This document shows, in pieces, positions 1-9,074 of a DNA stretch of 64,000 nt. A program made the translations under genes and the position numbers. Source of the stretch: Oribacterium sp. WCC10. Its GTDB lineage: Bacteria; Bacillota; Clostridia; Lachnospirales; Lachnospiraceae. Numbering within the stretch: position 1 is the stretch's first letter; every line of letters starts with the position of its first letter. The stretch is taken from contig NZ_FOPH01000002.1 of the NCBI RefSeq assembly GCF_900113415.1, forward strand, positions 124,001-188,000, in the 5' to 3' direction. The notes under the pieces are model-generated. The model did not search any database. It saw nothing but the letters and a program-made list of their open reading frames with translations, and was not told the DNA's origin.

Positions 1-1
1 T

Positions 2-595
2 TTGGGAATAGACCAGGTTAAGGTTTTCAGATTTGATAAGGCTGACGGAAAAATGCGTCAGATTGACACTATCAGATGTCAGCTTAAGTCAGGTCCAAGA
101 CATTTCCGATTCTCTCCTGACCGTAAATTCCTTTATCTCATGTACGAGGTGAAGAATGTTATTGATGTTTATCGCTTTTCAGAGGGAAAGGGACCTAATG
201 AGATAAGCATTGAGAAGATTCAAGAGATATCAACTTATATAGAAGAGGCAGATTCTTCACTTATTGCGGCAGTTCAGATGAGATTTTCTCCTGACAAGGA
301 TGCAAAGCATCTTTTCTGTTCAAACGCAGGAAATGATACGGTCACAATATTTGATCGTGACGTGGAGACTGGCCTTCTGACCATGAAGGGTAGTCTTCCT
401 ATCGGTGGCGTTTATCCTAAGGACTTCTGCATTTTCCCTGATGAAAAGCATATTGCAGTTGCAAACCATGAGTCAGGTTCAGTCACATTCTTTAATGTTC
501 ATTATGACACCGGTCTTTTGGTTATGAGCGCAAGAGATATACAGGTGGATGAACCAAACTGTATCTGTATGGTTAAACTTCCCGCAAACCGCTGA
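2..595 (+). CDS. Lactonase-family beta-propeller protein, 3' part only
   Basis: This is the C-terminal part (about 197 residues) of a lactonase-family (6-phosphogluconolactonase YbhE type) seven-bladed beta-propeller; the 5' end lies outside the window, and the apparent TTG at position 2 is probably an internal Leu. Blade-like repeats are visible: GPRHFRFSPD with KFLYLMYE, then AAVQMRFSPD, and finally YPKDFCIFPDEKHIAVANH near the C-terminus. Family members hydrolyse 6-phosphogluconolactone or related lactones in the cytosol. Substrate cannot be assigned from this fragment. The gene ends at TGA 593-595 and is followed by a large inverted repeat before aroC. Confidence 0.8.
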   Translation: MGIDQVKVFRFDKADGKMRQIDTIRCQLKSGPRHFRFSPDRKFLYLMYEVKNVIDVYRFSEGKGPNEISIEKIQEISTYIEEADSSLIAAVQMRFSPDKDAKHLFCSNAGNDTVTIFDRDVETGLLTMKGSLPIGGVYPKDFCIFPDEKHIAVANHESGSVTFFNVHYDTGLLVMSARDIQVDEPNCICMVKLPANR

Positions 596-632
596 TAAAT
601 AGACATACTATCAGGCTTCATATATGATTTTG

Positions 633-677
633 CAGTAACTCGTATATCATTTTTTAGAGATGATATATGAGTTACTG
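633..677 (+). terminator. 18-bp inverted repeat between lactonase and aroC
   Basis: Arms at 633-650 and 660-677 pair over 18 bp with a single G-U wobble around a 9-nt T-rich loop. No U-tract follows on the plus strand, so it is not a classic intrinsic terminator in that direction. It may be a transcription end or processing hairpin for the upstream gene. Confidence 0.5.
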
Positions 678-708
678 TACTATTGATTTAATATTTCAAG
701 AGGTTTAA

Positions 709-1923
709 ATGGCTGGTAATACATTCGGAAAATTATTTAGGATAACAACATTCGGAGAGTCTCACGGACCTGCATTGGGAGTTGTGATTGATGGCTGTCC
801 CGCAGGACTGGAACTCAGTGAGGCTGACATTCAGCCTTATATGGATCGTAGAAAACCGGGACAGAATGCTAAGACAACTGCAAGAAAAGAAGATGACAGA
901 ATAGAGATACTTTCCGGTGTATTTGAGGGGGTCACCACAGGTACACCCATAGCAATGATTGTCAGAAACAGTGACCAGCACAGCAAGGACTATTCCGATA
1001 TAGCCCATGTTTTCAGACCCGGACATGCGGACTACGGATTTTTCCAAAAGTATGGACTCAGAGACTATCGTGGCGGAGGACGTTCAAGCGGACGTGAGAC
1101 TCTGGCCAGAGTCGCAGGCGGAGCGGTTGCGGCCAAGATCCTTTCAGAACTTGGCATAACTGTAGACGCCGAAGTTACAGAGCTTGCCGGCATTGATGTA
1201 ACGACTGAAGCGGGACGTGAAGCTGCCGATGCCAGAATACTTGAACTTAAGGGCGAAGAGGATAGTGCCGGTGGTGTTGTTACTTGCTTTGTGAACAACA
1301 TGCCTACAGGAATCGGAGAGCCGGTTTTTGACAAGCTTGACGCGAATCTTGCGAAAGCGGTTATGTCTATAGGCGCGGTAAAGGCTGTAGAGATAGGTGA
1401 CGGTACAAAGGTTGCAAAGATGCGCGGTTCTGAAAATAATGACGGTTTTGAAGCGGTTGCTATTCCAATCGCACCTATGGAGGACGATGAGGATAACGAG
1501 GATGTGGAACACCATCCGACACTTTCGGAGATTAATAGCTTCAGAATTTCCGCAGGGCAGGAACCTCTCAGTGAAGAAGAGTATGAGGAGCAGCTGGCAA
1601 ACGGCGAGTTTGACGGAACCGAAGAGGTATTTCAGGTTACCAGTAACCACGCAGGAGGAATCCTGGGAGGTATGTCAGACGGAGCAGAGATAGTGCTCAG
1701 AGCTTACTTTAAACCTACGCCATCTATAGCCCGTCCTCAGGAAACTGCCAATGAAGAAGGTGATAATGTCACAATATCTATAAAAGGCAGACATGATCCG
1801 ACAGTGGTTGAGAGGGCCAATGTTGTTGTGGAATGCATGGTGGCTGTTACCATACTTGATGCACTTCTTGAGAATATGGGATGCAGGATGGATAACTTAA
1901 GAGATATTTATCCTGAAGATTGA
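709..1923 (+). CDS. aroC: Chorismate synthase with acidic insertion
   Basis: AroC converts 5-enolpyruvylshikimate-3-phosphate to chorismate, the last step of the shikimate pathway, using reduced FMN. The family signatures are clear: GKLFRITTFGESHGPALG at residues 7-24, RPGHADYGFFQKYG near 103-116, YRGGGRSSGRETLARVAGGA near 120-139, and FKPTPSIARPQ near the C-terminus. At 404 residues it is longer than the usual 360-390. The excess lies at about residues 250-308, a strongly acidic stretch (EDDEDNEDVEHHP, then EPLSEEEYEEQ) placed between the RGSENNDGFEA segment and the NHAGGILGGMSDG motif. The ATG at 709 follows an AAGAGG ribosome binding site. It stands alone, away from other aro genes. Confidence 0.96.
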   Translation: MAGNTFGKLFRITTFGESHGPALGVVIDGCPAGLELSEADIQPYMDRRKPGQNAKTTARKEDDRIEILSGVFEGVTTGTPIAMIVRNSDQHSKDYSDIAHVFRPGHADYGFFQKYGLRDYRGGGRSSGRETLARVAGGAVAAKILSELGITVDAEVTELAGIDVTTEAGREAADARILELKGEEDSAGGVVTCFVNNMPTGIGEPVFDKLDANLAKAVMSIGAVKAVEIGDGTKVAKMRGSENNDGFEAVAIPIAPMEDDEDNEDVEHHPTLSEINSFRISAGQEPLSEEEYEEQLANGEFDGTEEVFQVTSNHAGGILGGMSDGAEIVLRAYFKPTPSIARPQETANEEGDNVTISIKGRHDPTVVERANVVVECMVAVTILDALLENMGCRMDNLRDIYPED

Positions 1924-1969
1924 TGTTCAGCAGCATATTGCACACGAATGTTTGCATTGGCGATAATTT

Positions 1970-1997
1970 GTGAGTGGCAAATACTTTTGACACTCAC
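1970..1997 (+). terminator. Hairpin downstream of aroC
   Basis: A perfect 7-bp stem (GTGAGTG at 1970-1976, CACTCAC at 1991-1997) lies about 46 nt after the aroC stop. A short T-rich stretch follows at about 2008-2017. It is a possible weak terminator. Confidence 0.4.
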
Positions 1998-2125
1998 GTC
2001 ATAATATGGATTTTTATTTAATGAAAGCATACCGGATTATACAGGATATATGAGTCTGTATTTTCCTTATAAAGGCTTGTAAAAAAAGGATCACGTTGTT
2101 ACAATGAACGGGCAAAAGAAACTCG

Positions 2126-2154
2126 CAGCGGCAAGGCACAACGGAAGTGCGCTG
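2126..2154 (+). promoter_or_regulatory. Small hairpin in the proS leader
   Basis: CAGC (2126-2129) pairs with GCTG (2151-2154), and GCAC (2136-2139) pairs with GTGC (2147-2150), giving a hairpin with an asymmetric internal loop upstream of the proS ribosome binding site. The leader lacks the conserved T-box sequence (GGGTGGNACCGCG type), so it is not a T-box. Its function is unknown and the hairpin could be fortuitous. Confidence 0.25.
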
Positions 2155-2191
2155 ATGTCCTGCAAATTTATAAACAAGAAAGGCTATTATC

Positions 2192-3628
2192 ATGGCAGAC
2201 AAGAAACTTGTTGAGCAGATAACTCCTATGGAGGAGGATTTTGCCCAGTGGTACACTGATGTTGTTAAGAAGGCAGAGCTTTGTGATTACAGTTCCGTTA
2301 AGGGATTTATGGTCATTCGTCCAGCCGGTTATGCTCTTTGGGAGAACTACATGAATGTTCTCGACAAGATGTTCAAGGAGACGGGCGTTCAGAATGTAGC
2401 TATGCCAATGCTCATCCCTGAGTCTCTTCTTCAGAAGGAGAAGGATCATGTAGAGGGATTTGCTCCTGAGGTTGCGTGGGTAACTGAGGGTGGACAGAAG
2501 AAGCTTGAGGAGAGGATGTGCGTTCGTCCTACTTCTGAGACACTTTTCTGCGATTATTTCGCGAAAGTAGTTAAGTCTTACAGAGACCTTCCTCAGGTTC
2601 TTAACCAGTGGGTATCTGTTGTACGTTGGGAGAAGACAACAAGACCATTCCTTAGAACAAGAGAGTTCTTATGGCAGGAAGGTCATACTGTTCATGCAAC
2701 TGCTGAAGAGGCAGAGGCACGTACAGTACAGATGCTCAACATTTATGCGGATTTCACCGAGAAGTATCTTGCGATCCCTGTAGTAAGAGGACAGAAGACC
2801 GAGAAGGAGAAGTTTGCAGGTGCTGTAGCTACATATACAATTGAGGCATTGATGCATGACGGACAGGCTCTTCAGTGCGGAACTTCACACAATTTCGGTT
2901 CTGATTTTGCAAAGGCATTTAATGTTCAGTTCCTTGATAAGGATAATCAGCTTAAGCCTGTACATGAGACTTCATGGGGTTATACAACACGTATGATCGG
3001 TGCACTTATCATGGTACACGGAGATGATTCAGGACTTAAGATTCCTCCTCGTATCGCCCCTGTACAGATCTGTATTGTTCCTATTCAGCAGAAGAAGGAA
3101 GGCGTTCTTGATAAGGCGGCAGCATTAAAGGATCAGCTTATTAAGTCAGGATTCCGCGTAAAGGTGGATGACAGTGACAAGTCTCCGGGATTCAAGTTTG
3201 CTGATTGTGAAGTAAGAGGTATCCCTCTTCGTATCGAGATCGGACCTAAGGACATCGAGAACGGTCATGCGGTTCTTGTCCGTCGTGATACAAGAGAGAA
3301 GATTCAGGTTCCTTTTGAGAATCTTGATGAAGAGGTTGCAAAGGTTCTTGAGCAGATTCAGAACGATATGTTCGAGAAGGCCAAGCAGTTCCTTGAGGAG
3401 CATACTTCAGAGGCTTTGGATATGGATCAGCTGGTTGACATCGTTAACACCAAGCGTGGATTCGTTAAGGCTATGTGGTGCGGATGCCGTGAGTGTGAAG
3501 ATAAGCTTAAGGATATGTCAGGTATTACATCAAGATGTATTCCATTTGATCAGGAGCAGATCAGTGACAAGTGCGTAGTCTGCGGAAAACCTGCAACCAA
3601 GATGGTTTACTGGGGAAGAGCATATTAA
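2192..3628 (+). CDS. proS: Prolyl-tRNA synthetase, archaeal/eukaryotic-like type
   Basis: This class II synthetase charges tRNA-Pro. Its 478 residues match the short ProS type that lacks the bacterial editing insertion. Motif 2 ([20 protein letters not shown]) is followed by [10 protein letters not shown]; motif 3 lies in the Gly-rich [22 protein letters not shown] segment, cited here only by position (about residues 255-277). The C-terminal domain keeps four cysteines (CGCREC and CVVC) expected to bind zinc, and ends in the aromatic WGRAY typical of this type. The ATG at 2192 follows AAAGG. A strong terminator lies just downstream, so the gene appears monocistronic. Confidence 0.96.
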   Translation: MADKKLVEQITPMEEDFAQWYTDVVKKAELCDYSSVKGFMVIRPAGYALWENYMNVLDKMFKETGVQNVAMPMLIPESLLQKEKDHVEGFAPEVAWVTEGGQKKLEERMCVRPTSETLFCDYFAKVVKSYRDLPQVLNQWVSVVRWEKTTRPFLRTREFLWQEGHTVHATAEEAEARTVQMLNIYADFTEKYLAIPVVRGQKTEKEKFAGAVATYTIEALMHDGQALQCGTSHNFGSDFAKAFNVQFLDKDNQLKPVHETSWGYTTRMIGALIMVHGDDSGLKIPPRIAPVQICIVPIQQKKEGVLDKAAALKDQLIKSGFRVKVDDSDKSPGFKFADCEVRGIPLRIEIGPKDIENGHAVLVRRDTREKIQVPFENLDEEVAKVLEQIQNDMFEKAKQFLEEHTSEALDMDQLVDIVNTKRGFVKAMWCGCRECEDKLKDMSGITSRCIPFDQEQISDKCVVCGKPATKMVYWGRAY

Positions 3629-3660
3629 GATATGCCCGATGAAGGGTGTATTTTTTTGAA

Positions 3661-3689
3661 ACGGGTTCTCGCTTAGAGAACCCGTTTTT
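3661..3689 (+). terminator. Intrinsic terminator after proS
   Basis: A perfect 10-bp stem (ACGGGTTCTC at 3661-3670 with GAGAACCCGT at 3676-3685), 5-nt loop GCTTA and a T-run at the 3' side form a textbook rho-independent terminator 32 nt after the proS stop. Confidence 0.93.
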
Positions 3690-3734
3690 GGTATCATCAG
3701 TTTATGAGTTCATGAGTTATGAAAGGGTTTGACA

Positions 3735-5978
3735 ATGAGTCTTGATGAAGGAAAGATTTTACGTTTCCAAAGAGATAAGGTTTTATATAATGCCTTGAAA
3801 AAAGAGGATGAAAATCTTAAGGATGCGGGAATCCGTTTTCTGGATGAGCTTCACCGGAATCTGCTCGATGAGTACTTGAAGAAACTGAAAAAGGAAGCTG
3901 CCGCTATCAAAACTCAAAGACTTCGTATGCCGTATTGTATCTGCATAGCCACAAGATATGCAGATACAAAAAAAGAATATCTGGATACACTATTTCAGGG
4001 GGATATCACTATTCCGACAGTAGCTATGCGTTCTTATGTTATAGATCCGGATATGAAGGAAATGCATCTCTTGATCGGAAGGAGTGAAGGCGTACAGAAT
4101 GCTTCCTTTTCTGCGGATAAGGATATTGGAATCGACTTAAAGAAGAGAATATTTTCATCCGGAGAGGCAACGGTTTATTTTCATTATCTGGAGGCTTCAA
4201 GACTTATAGTTGAAGTTTTTGACGGAGAGAAATGCGTCATTTACGAAGATGTGGAGTTGAAGTCGCAAGAGTCCCGAAGTGGTGCGCATCTTTTGAATAC
4301 GGTTAAGCCTCAAAAGATCTATCCTGATATCATAGAGAAAGAATTCTACGAAGCTGGAATAGTCGGAATGGACATGGTCAAGGAGGAGTTGGCTAAGTTC
4401 TATAGACAGCTTGAGAATGATAAGGTTAGAGGAACCGATACCGCATCGAAAAAGGGATATAACTTTGTTCTTACCGGAAATCCGGGTACAGGTAAAACGA
4501 CGGTTGCAAGGGTTATAGGGAAAATACTTCATCAAATGGGGCTTCTTCGTTCGGAAGAGATGAAGGAAACAGACAGATCAGGTCTTGTTGCTGAATATAT
4601 CGGGGGATCGGCCAGGAATACCAGGATTCTTCTTGATGATGTTCGTTCGATGGGAGGAACACTGTTTATCGATGAAGCCTATGAACTATACAAAAACAGT
4701 GACAGGGACTATGGAGAAGAAGTCATCACAACTCTTCTTAAAGATATGGAGGATCACAGAGGAGACTATTCTGTAATTATTGCCGGCTATAAAAACAAGA
4801 TGGAATACATGATGGAAAATGCTAATCCCGGATTCCGTTCACGTTTTCAGTATCATATAAATATTCCTGATTATACCAATGAAGAACTTGTGGCCGCGGG
4901 TGAACTGATGATGGAAAGGGAGCAGTATTACATGTCGGAGGGAGCTAAGAAGGCTCTTCTCAGATCTATTGAAAAAGAGCGTCTCGGCGATTCTTTTGCC
5001 AATATTCGTACTGTTCGTAATATATTAAGTCGTGCCAGGGAGCGTATGGACGGACGTATAGCAGAGCTTCGTGACAGAGGTGCTGACGTAAAGATAGAGG
5101 ACTACTACATTCTCACTGATAAAGATTTTGGCAGTGAGGTGGCTAAGAAGAAAACGGATGATCTGCAGACATATCTTGCTGAGCTGGACAGCCTTACAGG
5201 TCTTGAATCCGCAAAGCAAAGTGTGCATGAAATGGTTAATTCTGTCCGCATCAATAAACTTCGGATGCAGAGAGGGATATCCGATACTGCGGATGTCGGA
5301 ACCATGCATCTTGTATTTAAGGGCAATGCAGGTACTGGTAAAACAACTGTGGCGCGTCTCATGGGTAAGATTTATCTTGCTTTGGGAGTATTAAAGCGAG
5401 ATAAGTTTGTAGAGGTAAGTGCCAGTGATCTGATACAGCCTTATGTGGGACAGTCAGCGACAAAAACCCGTGAATATATAAAGTCGGCTCTTGGCGGAGT
5501 ATTATTCATTGATGAAGCCTATATTCTCGGGCAGCGTGGAGACTTTAATAAAGAGGCACTTAATGCATTAATTACGGATGTAGAAAACTATCGCAAAGAT
5601 ATGATGGTTATAGTGGCAGGCTATGGAAGAGAAATGGACGAATTCCTTGATGCCAATCAGGGGCTCAGAAGTCGTTTTGCAAATGAAGTTCTGTTTGAGG
5701 ATTACAGTGATGAGGAACTTCTACTGATAGCAAAGTCATGTATAGCTTCTCAAAAGTTTATACTTGAGGAAGGAAATGATGCTCTGCTTATGCAGCTTAT
5801 CAGAAATAAGCGTGAAAACTCTAAAGATTTCGGTAACGCAAGGGGGGTAAGAAACATTACAGAGCTGCTTTTAAAATCAGTGAGCAACAGAATTGTACTC
5901 ATGATGGATGAGGGAAAATATATTTCCGATGATGAAATAGTAACTATAAGAAGGGAAGATATTGAATCATGTCTGTAG
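3735..5978 (+). CDS. Tandem AAA+ ATPase, CbxX/CfqX (SpoVK/EccA-like) type
   Basis: A 747-residue protein with about 200 N-terminal residues of unrecognised sequence followed by two AAA+ modules. Walker A motifs are GNPGTGKTTVA at about residue 248 and GNAGTGKTTVA at about residue 530; the matching Walker B motifs are GGTLFIDEAYEL and GGVLFIDEAYIL, and each module has an arginine-rich GFRSRF or GLRSRF sensor segment. This pattern is that of the CbxX/CfqX family, whose members remodel Rubisco, act in sporulation (SpoVK) or in type VII secretion (EccA). No ESX partner genes are nearby. ATG 3735 is preferred over the upstream TTG 3729 because GAAAGGG at 3721-3727 is well spaced from it. The stop overlaps the next gene by 10 nt, implying translational coupling with the Sel1/SH3 membrane protein. 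The substrate is unknown. Confidence 0.88.
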   Translation: MSLDEGKILRFQRDKVLYNALKKEDENLKDAGIRFLDELHRNLLDEYLKKLKKEAAAIKTQRLRMPYCICIATRYADTKKEYLDTLFQGDITIPTVAMRSYVIDPDMKEMHLLIGRSEGVQNASFSADKDIGIDLKKRIFSSGEATVYFHYLEASRLIVEVFDGEKCVIYEDVELKSQESRSGAHLLNTVKPQKIYPDIIEKEFYEAGIVGMDMVKEELAKFYRQLENDKVRGTDTASKKGYNFVLTGNPGTGKTTVARVIGKILHQMGLLRSEEMKETDRSGLVAEYIGGSARNTRILLDDVRSMGGTLFIDEAYELYKNSDRDYGEEVITTLLKDMEDHRGDYSVIIAGYKNKMEYMMENANPGFRSRFQYHINIPDYTNEELVAAGELMMEREQYYMSEGAKKALLRSIEKERLGDSFANIRTVRNILSRARERMDGRIAELRDRGADVKIEDYYILTDKDFGSEVAKKKTDDLQTYLAELDSLTGLESAKQSVHEMVNSVRINKLRMQRGISDTADVGTMHLVFKGNAGTGKTTVARLMGKIYLALGVLKRDKFVEVSASDLIQPYVGQSATKTREYIKSALGGVLFIDEAYILGQRGDFNKEALNALITDVENYRKDMMVIVAGYGREMDEFLDANQGLRSRFANEVLFEDYSDEELLLIAKSCIASQKFILEEGNDALLMQLIRNKRENSKDFGNARGVRNITELLLKSVSNRIVLMMDEGKYISDDEIVTIRREDIESCL

Positions 5979-7465
5979 ATATGAACAGGTGGGCAGAATT
6001 TGATCGTAGATATGGGATAACCGCCATGGATGACAAACTGTCCGCAACTATGAAGGTTACGAATTACTGCAACAGTCTTTTGAGTAAGGAAGAACCTTCA
6101 GAGGTGGATAAGGAAAATATACAGAGAGCAAAGGTAGCTCTTATGCTCATTAGGGAAAGATCCTTTGACAACACAAAAAGTGATTCAAAATTTCCTGTGG
6201 GGGACATGAAACAAGATGGAACTCTCAGTATAACCCGTATGACCAATGACAGGATGTATCTTCTTGCGGTGAATCTGATAAAAAACCGGGAGTATAAAAA
6301 AGCAGAGAAGTGCCTTCAGGACCTTGCATCAAAAGGGTTTCCGAAAGCCAACAATCTTCTTGGCTATTTATATGAGAATGCGTTGACAGAGATTAGTGAC
6401 AGAACTCTTGCAAAAAAATATTACGAGAAGGGAGGATCTGAGGGGCAGTTCCTCCTTGATAACTATGAAATACGTACCGGAGAGCAGAAAAAAGAAGCCG
6501 GAACCATGTATGGAGACCAGCTTGAGAAGGTGATGAAAGAAGGCAGCGATTTTTCGCTTCTTGAGAAATTACTGTCCATGATGGGACAGGATGAAGAGTT
6601 TAATCTCAGAGCAAAGGCAGAGTTTTTCAGAAATGCAGGTGACGAGAAACAATTCATATATTATCTCAGTGAATTATCTGCAAGAGGTGACGATAAGGCA
6701 TCTTTAAGACTTGCTGACTTTTACGTTGAAAAGAATGATGCACAGTCGCTTCTCAGGGCAGAGGAAGTGGTTAAAACTCTTCGTAAGAGGAGGCTTTCAG
6801 TTGCTGATTTCATTCAGGGAGAGTGCTATATAAGCAAAAAAAGCACAAACTATAATCCGGATAAAGCTCTAAAGTTCTTTAAAAAATATCTGTCTGACAA
6901 CAGTGACGATAAATCAGACGAGAGGTACATCATTGCGGCCCATTACAGTGCATTGATCATTTTCAACAATCCTAAAGCTGACTCTTCTGCTCTTAAAGGG
7001 GCATTGGAATTTGCACAGGATGTTAAGAGAAAAAAGCCTGCGGATGCTAATGTTGCAGGACTGATAAATGATATTAATGACCGCATTACACGTGTGGGTG
7101 ATGCCGAAAGAAAGAGACTGATAAAGAGAGCTGTGATTTTGGCAATTACAGTTATCGCCTCCCTTTTTATTTTTATCCATATTAAGAAAAGCATAGACAT
7201 ACATGGCGGTGCATCTTCGGTAGTCGGGATTTCCTCAAGTGCCGGTGGTTTGAATGAAAAGATTCTCACGATAAGTGTGGATGCGGCAAATGTCAGATCC
7301 GGACCGGGGAAAAATTATGATGTTGTAGACACTGTGAAACAGGGAAAAACATTTACGGCTACAGGAAATAAGGATGATTCGTCCGGTACTGTCTGGTATG
7401 AGATATACCTTGATGAAGCAAGGAAAAGGACAGGATGGGTCAGCTCAAAGGTTGTGTCTGAGTGA
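5969..7465 (+). CDS. Sel1/TPR-like repeat protein with one TM segment and C-terminal SH3 domain
   Basis: This 498-residue protein carries helical repeats resembling Sel1/TPR units (for example EYKKAEKCLQDLASKGFPKA with LLGYLYENA, and the later KALKFFKKYLSDNSDD). A single hydrophobic helix lies at about residues 387-407 (AVILAITVIASLFIF), followed by a short linker and a bacterial SH3 domain at about 430-496 (VDAANVRSGPGKNYDVVDTV, ending TGWVSSKVV). The likely topology has the repeats in the cytosol and the SH3 domain outside, where such domains usually bind peptidoglycan. It begins inside the end of the AAA+ gene, so the two probably work together. No signal peptide is visible. Exact role unknown. 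Confidence 0.8.
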   Translation: MSVDMNRWAEFDRRYGITAMDDKLSATMKVTNYCNSLLSKEEPSEVDKENIQRAKVALMLIRERSFDNTKSDSKFPVGDMKQDGTLSITRMTNDRMYLLAVNLIKNREYKKAEKCLQDLASKGFPKANNLLGYLYENALTEISDRTLAKKYYEKGGSEGQFLLDNYEIRTGEQKKEAGTMYGDQLEKVMKEGSDFSLLEKLLSMMGQDEEFNLRAKAEFFRNAGDEKQFIYYLSELSARGDDKASLRLADFYVEKNDAQSLLRAEEVVKTLRKRRLSVADFIQGECYISKKSTNYNPDKALKFFKKYLSDNSDDKSDERYIIAAHYSALIIFNNPKADSSALKGALEFAQDVKRKKPADANVAGLINDINDRITRVGDAERKRLIKRAVILAITVIASLFIFIHIKKSIDIHGGASSVVGISSSAGGLNEKILTISVDAANVRSGPGKNYDVVDTVKQGKTFTATGNKDDSSGTVWYEIYLDEARKRTGWVSSKVVSE

Positions 7466-7492
7466 TGTTTAGCAATTTGACAAGAGGATGAT

Positions 7493-8830
7493 ATGAACAG
7501 GATAACATTACCGGTAAATGTAAAATATATTATTGAATGTCTGGAAAAGGCTGGGTATGAAGCTTATGCTGTGGGAGGGTGTGTCAGAGACAGTCTTCTT
7601 GGAAGACTGCCTGAGGACTGGGACATAACTACCAGTGCAACACCTGAACAGGTTAAAAGTGTTTTCAGGAGAACTATAGATACAGGAATACAGCATGGCA
7701 CTGTGACAGTACTCATGCCGGTGCATAAGAGTAAGGTACCAGGAGACACACTCTCTGAGAATGAGAATATCTCGGATGAGTTGCAAAGCATGAATAAGAC
7801 CGGCGGAGGCTTTGTGGGATATGAGGTCACTACCTACCGTATAGATGGAGAGTATCTGGACGGACGTCATCCCAGCGAGGTGACATTTACACCATCTCTT
7901 CATGAGGATCTTGCAAGAAGAGATTTCACCATAAACGCTATGGCTGTGAATGACAAAACCGGAGTTGTAGATGATTTTGACGGTCTTAAGGATATGGAGG
8001 CCCATACTATAAGAGCTGTCGGAGATCCTCTGCAGCGGTTCACAGAGGATGCACTGAGAATGCTTAGAGCCCTCAGGTTTTCTGCTCAACTTGATTTTGA
8101 GATAGATCATGACACTTATGAAGCGGTTAAAGCATTGGCGCCAAATCTCATGCACGTGTCAAAGGAGCGGATCAATGTAGAATTGACAAAGCTTCTTATG
8201 TCAGACCATCCGGAATATATCGCACTGGTGTCTGACAGCGGACTTTCTGCCTATATATCCGATCACTTTGATGATGCATTTGATGTTTCCAATGAGCAGG
8301 GGGCACCATATCCTGATATCCGTCAGTGGATACCGAGAAACATACCGAAGGAAAAGTATGTCAGATGGGGCACTTTTCTCAGAGCGGTGCCGGAAGAGGC
8401 TAAGACTATACTTAAAGAACTTAAGATGGACAATGATACTATAAATAAAGCTAGAATCATTGCGGCACTTTTCAGTGAGGAACTTCCGGAAAGCATCTAT
8501 GAAGTGCGAAAGACTCTTTCTGTTATAGGCTTTGACACCTATTATGCATTCCTGGAAGCGGATGAATGTCTTTCTATACAGTTCAACGGAGAAGAAGCGG
8601 TTAGACGTCTCGACAGGATAAGAGCTACCAAAAAGCATGTGGATGCCATTCGTGATGCCGGGGACTGCATTAATCTGAGCGATCTTAAGGTTACAGGCAG
8701 TGATCTTATGGAAATCGGAATACCAAGGGGACCCGAGATAGGACTCACACTTCACAGACTTCTCGATGAGGTGCTCAAAGTTCCTTCAAGAAATGAAAAA
8801 GAAGTTCTCCTTTCGCTGGCCGGAAGATAA
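7493..8830 (+). CDS. cca: CCA tRNA nucleotidyltransferase
   Basis: This enzyme adds or repairs the 3' CCA end of tRNA. The class II nucleotidyltransferase head is clear: YAVGGCVRDSLLGRLPEDWD (residues about 24-43) with catalytic carboxylates in the DWD segment, then GYEVTTYRIDGEYLDGRHP, the DLARRDFTINAMA motif and DALRMLRALRFSAQ. The 445-residue length is normal. A loop of roughly 25 residues (SKVPGDTLSENENISDELQS) sits in the head before the GYEVTTYR strand. The ATG at 7493 follows AGAGGATG and the gene lies 27 nt downstream of the SH3-domain protein, so it may be cotranscribed. Confidence 0.95.
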   Translation: MNRITLPVNVKYIIECLEKAGYEAYAVGGCVRDSLLGRLPEDWDITTSATPEQVKSVFRRTIDTGIQHGTVTVLMPVHKSKVPGDTLSENENISDELQSMNKTGGGFVGYEVTTYRIDGEYLDGRHPSEVTFTPSLHEDLARRDFTINAMAVNDKTGVVDDFDGLKDMEAHTIRAVGDPLQRFTEDALRMLRALRFSAQLDFEIDHDTYEAVKALAPNLMHVSKERINVELTKLLMSDHPEYIALVSDSGLSAYISDHFDDAFDVSNEQGAPYPDIRQWIPRNIPKEKYVRWGTFLRAVPEEAKTILKELKMDNDTINKARIIAALFSEELPESIYEVRKTLSVIGFDTYYAFLEADECLSIQFNGEEAVRRLDRIRATKKHVDAIRDAGDCINLSDLKVTGSDLMEIGIPRGPEIGLTLHRLLDEVLKVPSRNEKEVLLSLAGR

Positions 8831-8869
8831 TGAGGCGAAAATGCTGAAATCTGATTTCGGTATTTTATG

Positions 8870-8898
8870 ATGGGTGGCAGAATTGCCACTCATTTTTG
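8870..8898 (+). terminator. Intrinsic terminator after cca
   Basis: Arms ATGGGTGGCA (8870-8879) and TGCCACTCAT (8884-8893), with one G-U pair and a 4-nt loop, are followed by TTTTTG. This is a good rho-independent terminator about 40 nt after cca. Confidence 0.88.
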
Positions 8899-9074
8899 TT
8901 TTTATCTCAGCTTCTTGGTCTTGATGGAGGTACTTAAAATTGATATATTTATAGACATGATTAATTTTATTTTATGCAAAGTGACAAAAGTATGAATCTT
9001 CACCTGCTATGTTCCATCGGTAAGTGGATGACCCTTTTGGCGCTTATATCATTTTAAGAAAAGAGGGGTATTAC

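Noticed and set aside
1144-1650. Minus-strand ORF of 168 codons over aroC
   Set aside because: The plus-strand frame encodes full chorismate synthase; the antisense frame has no recognisable protein.
1924-2191. T-box riboswitch before proS
   Set aside because: No T-box core sequence (GGGTGGNACCGCG type) or specifier-loop architecture could be found.
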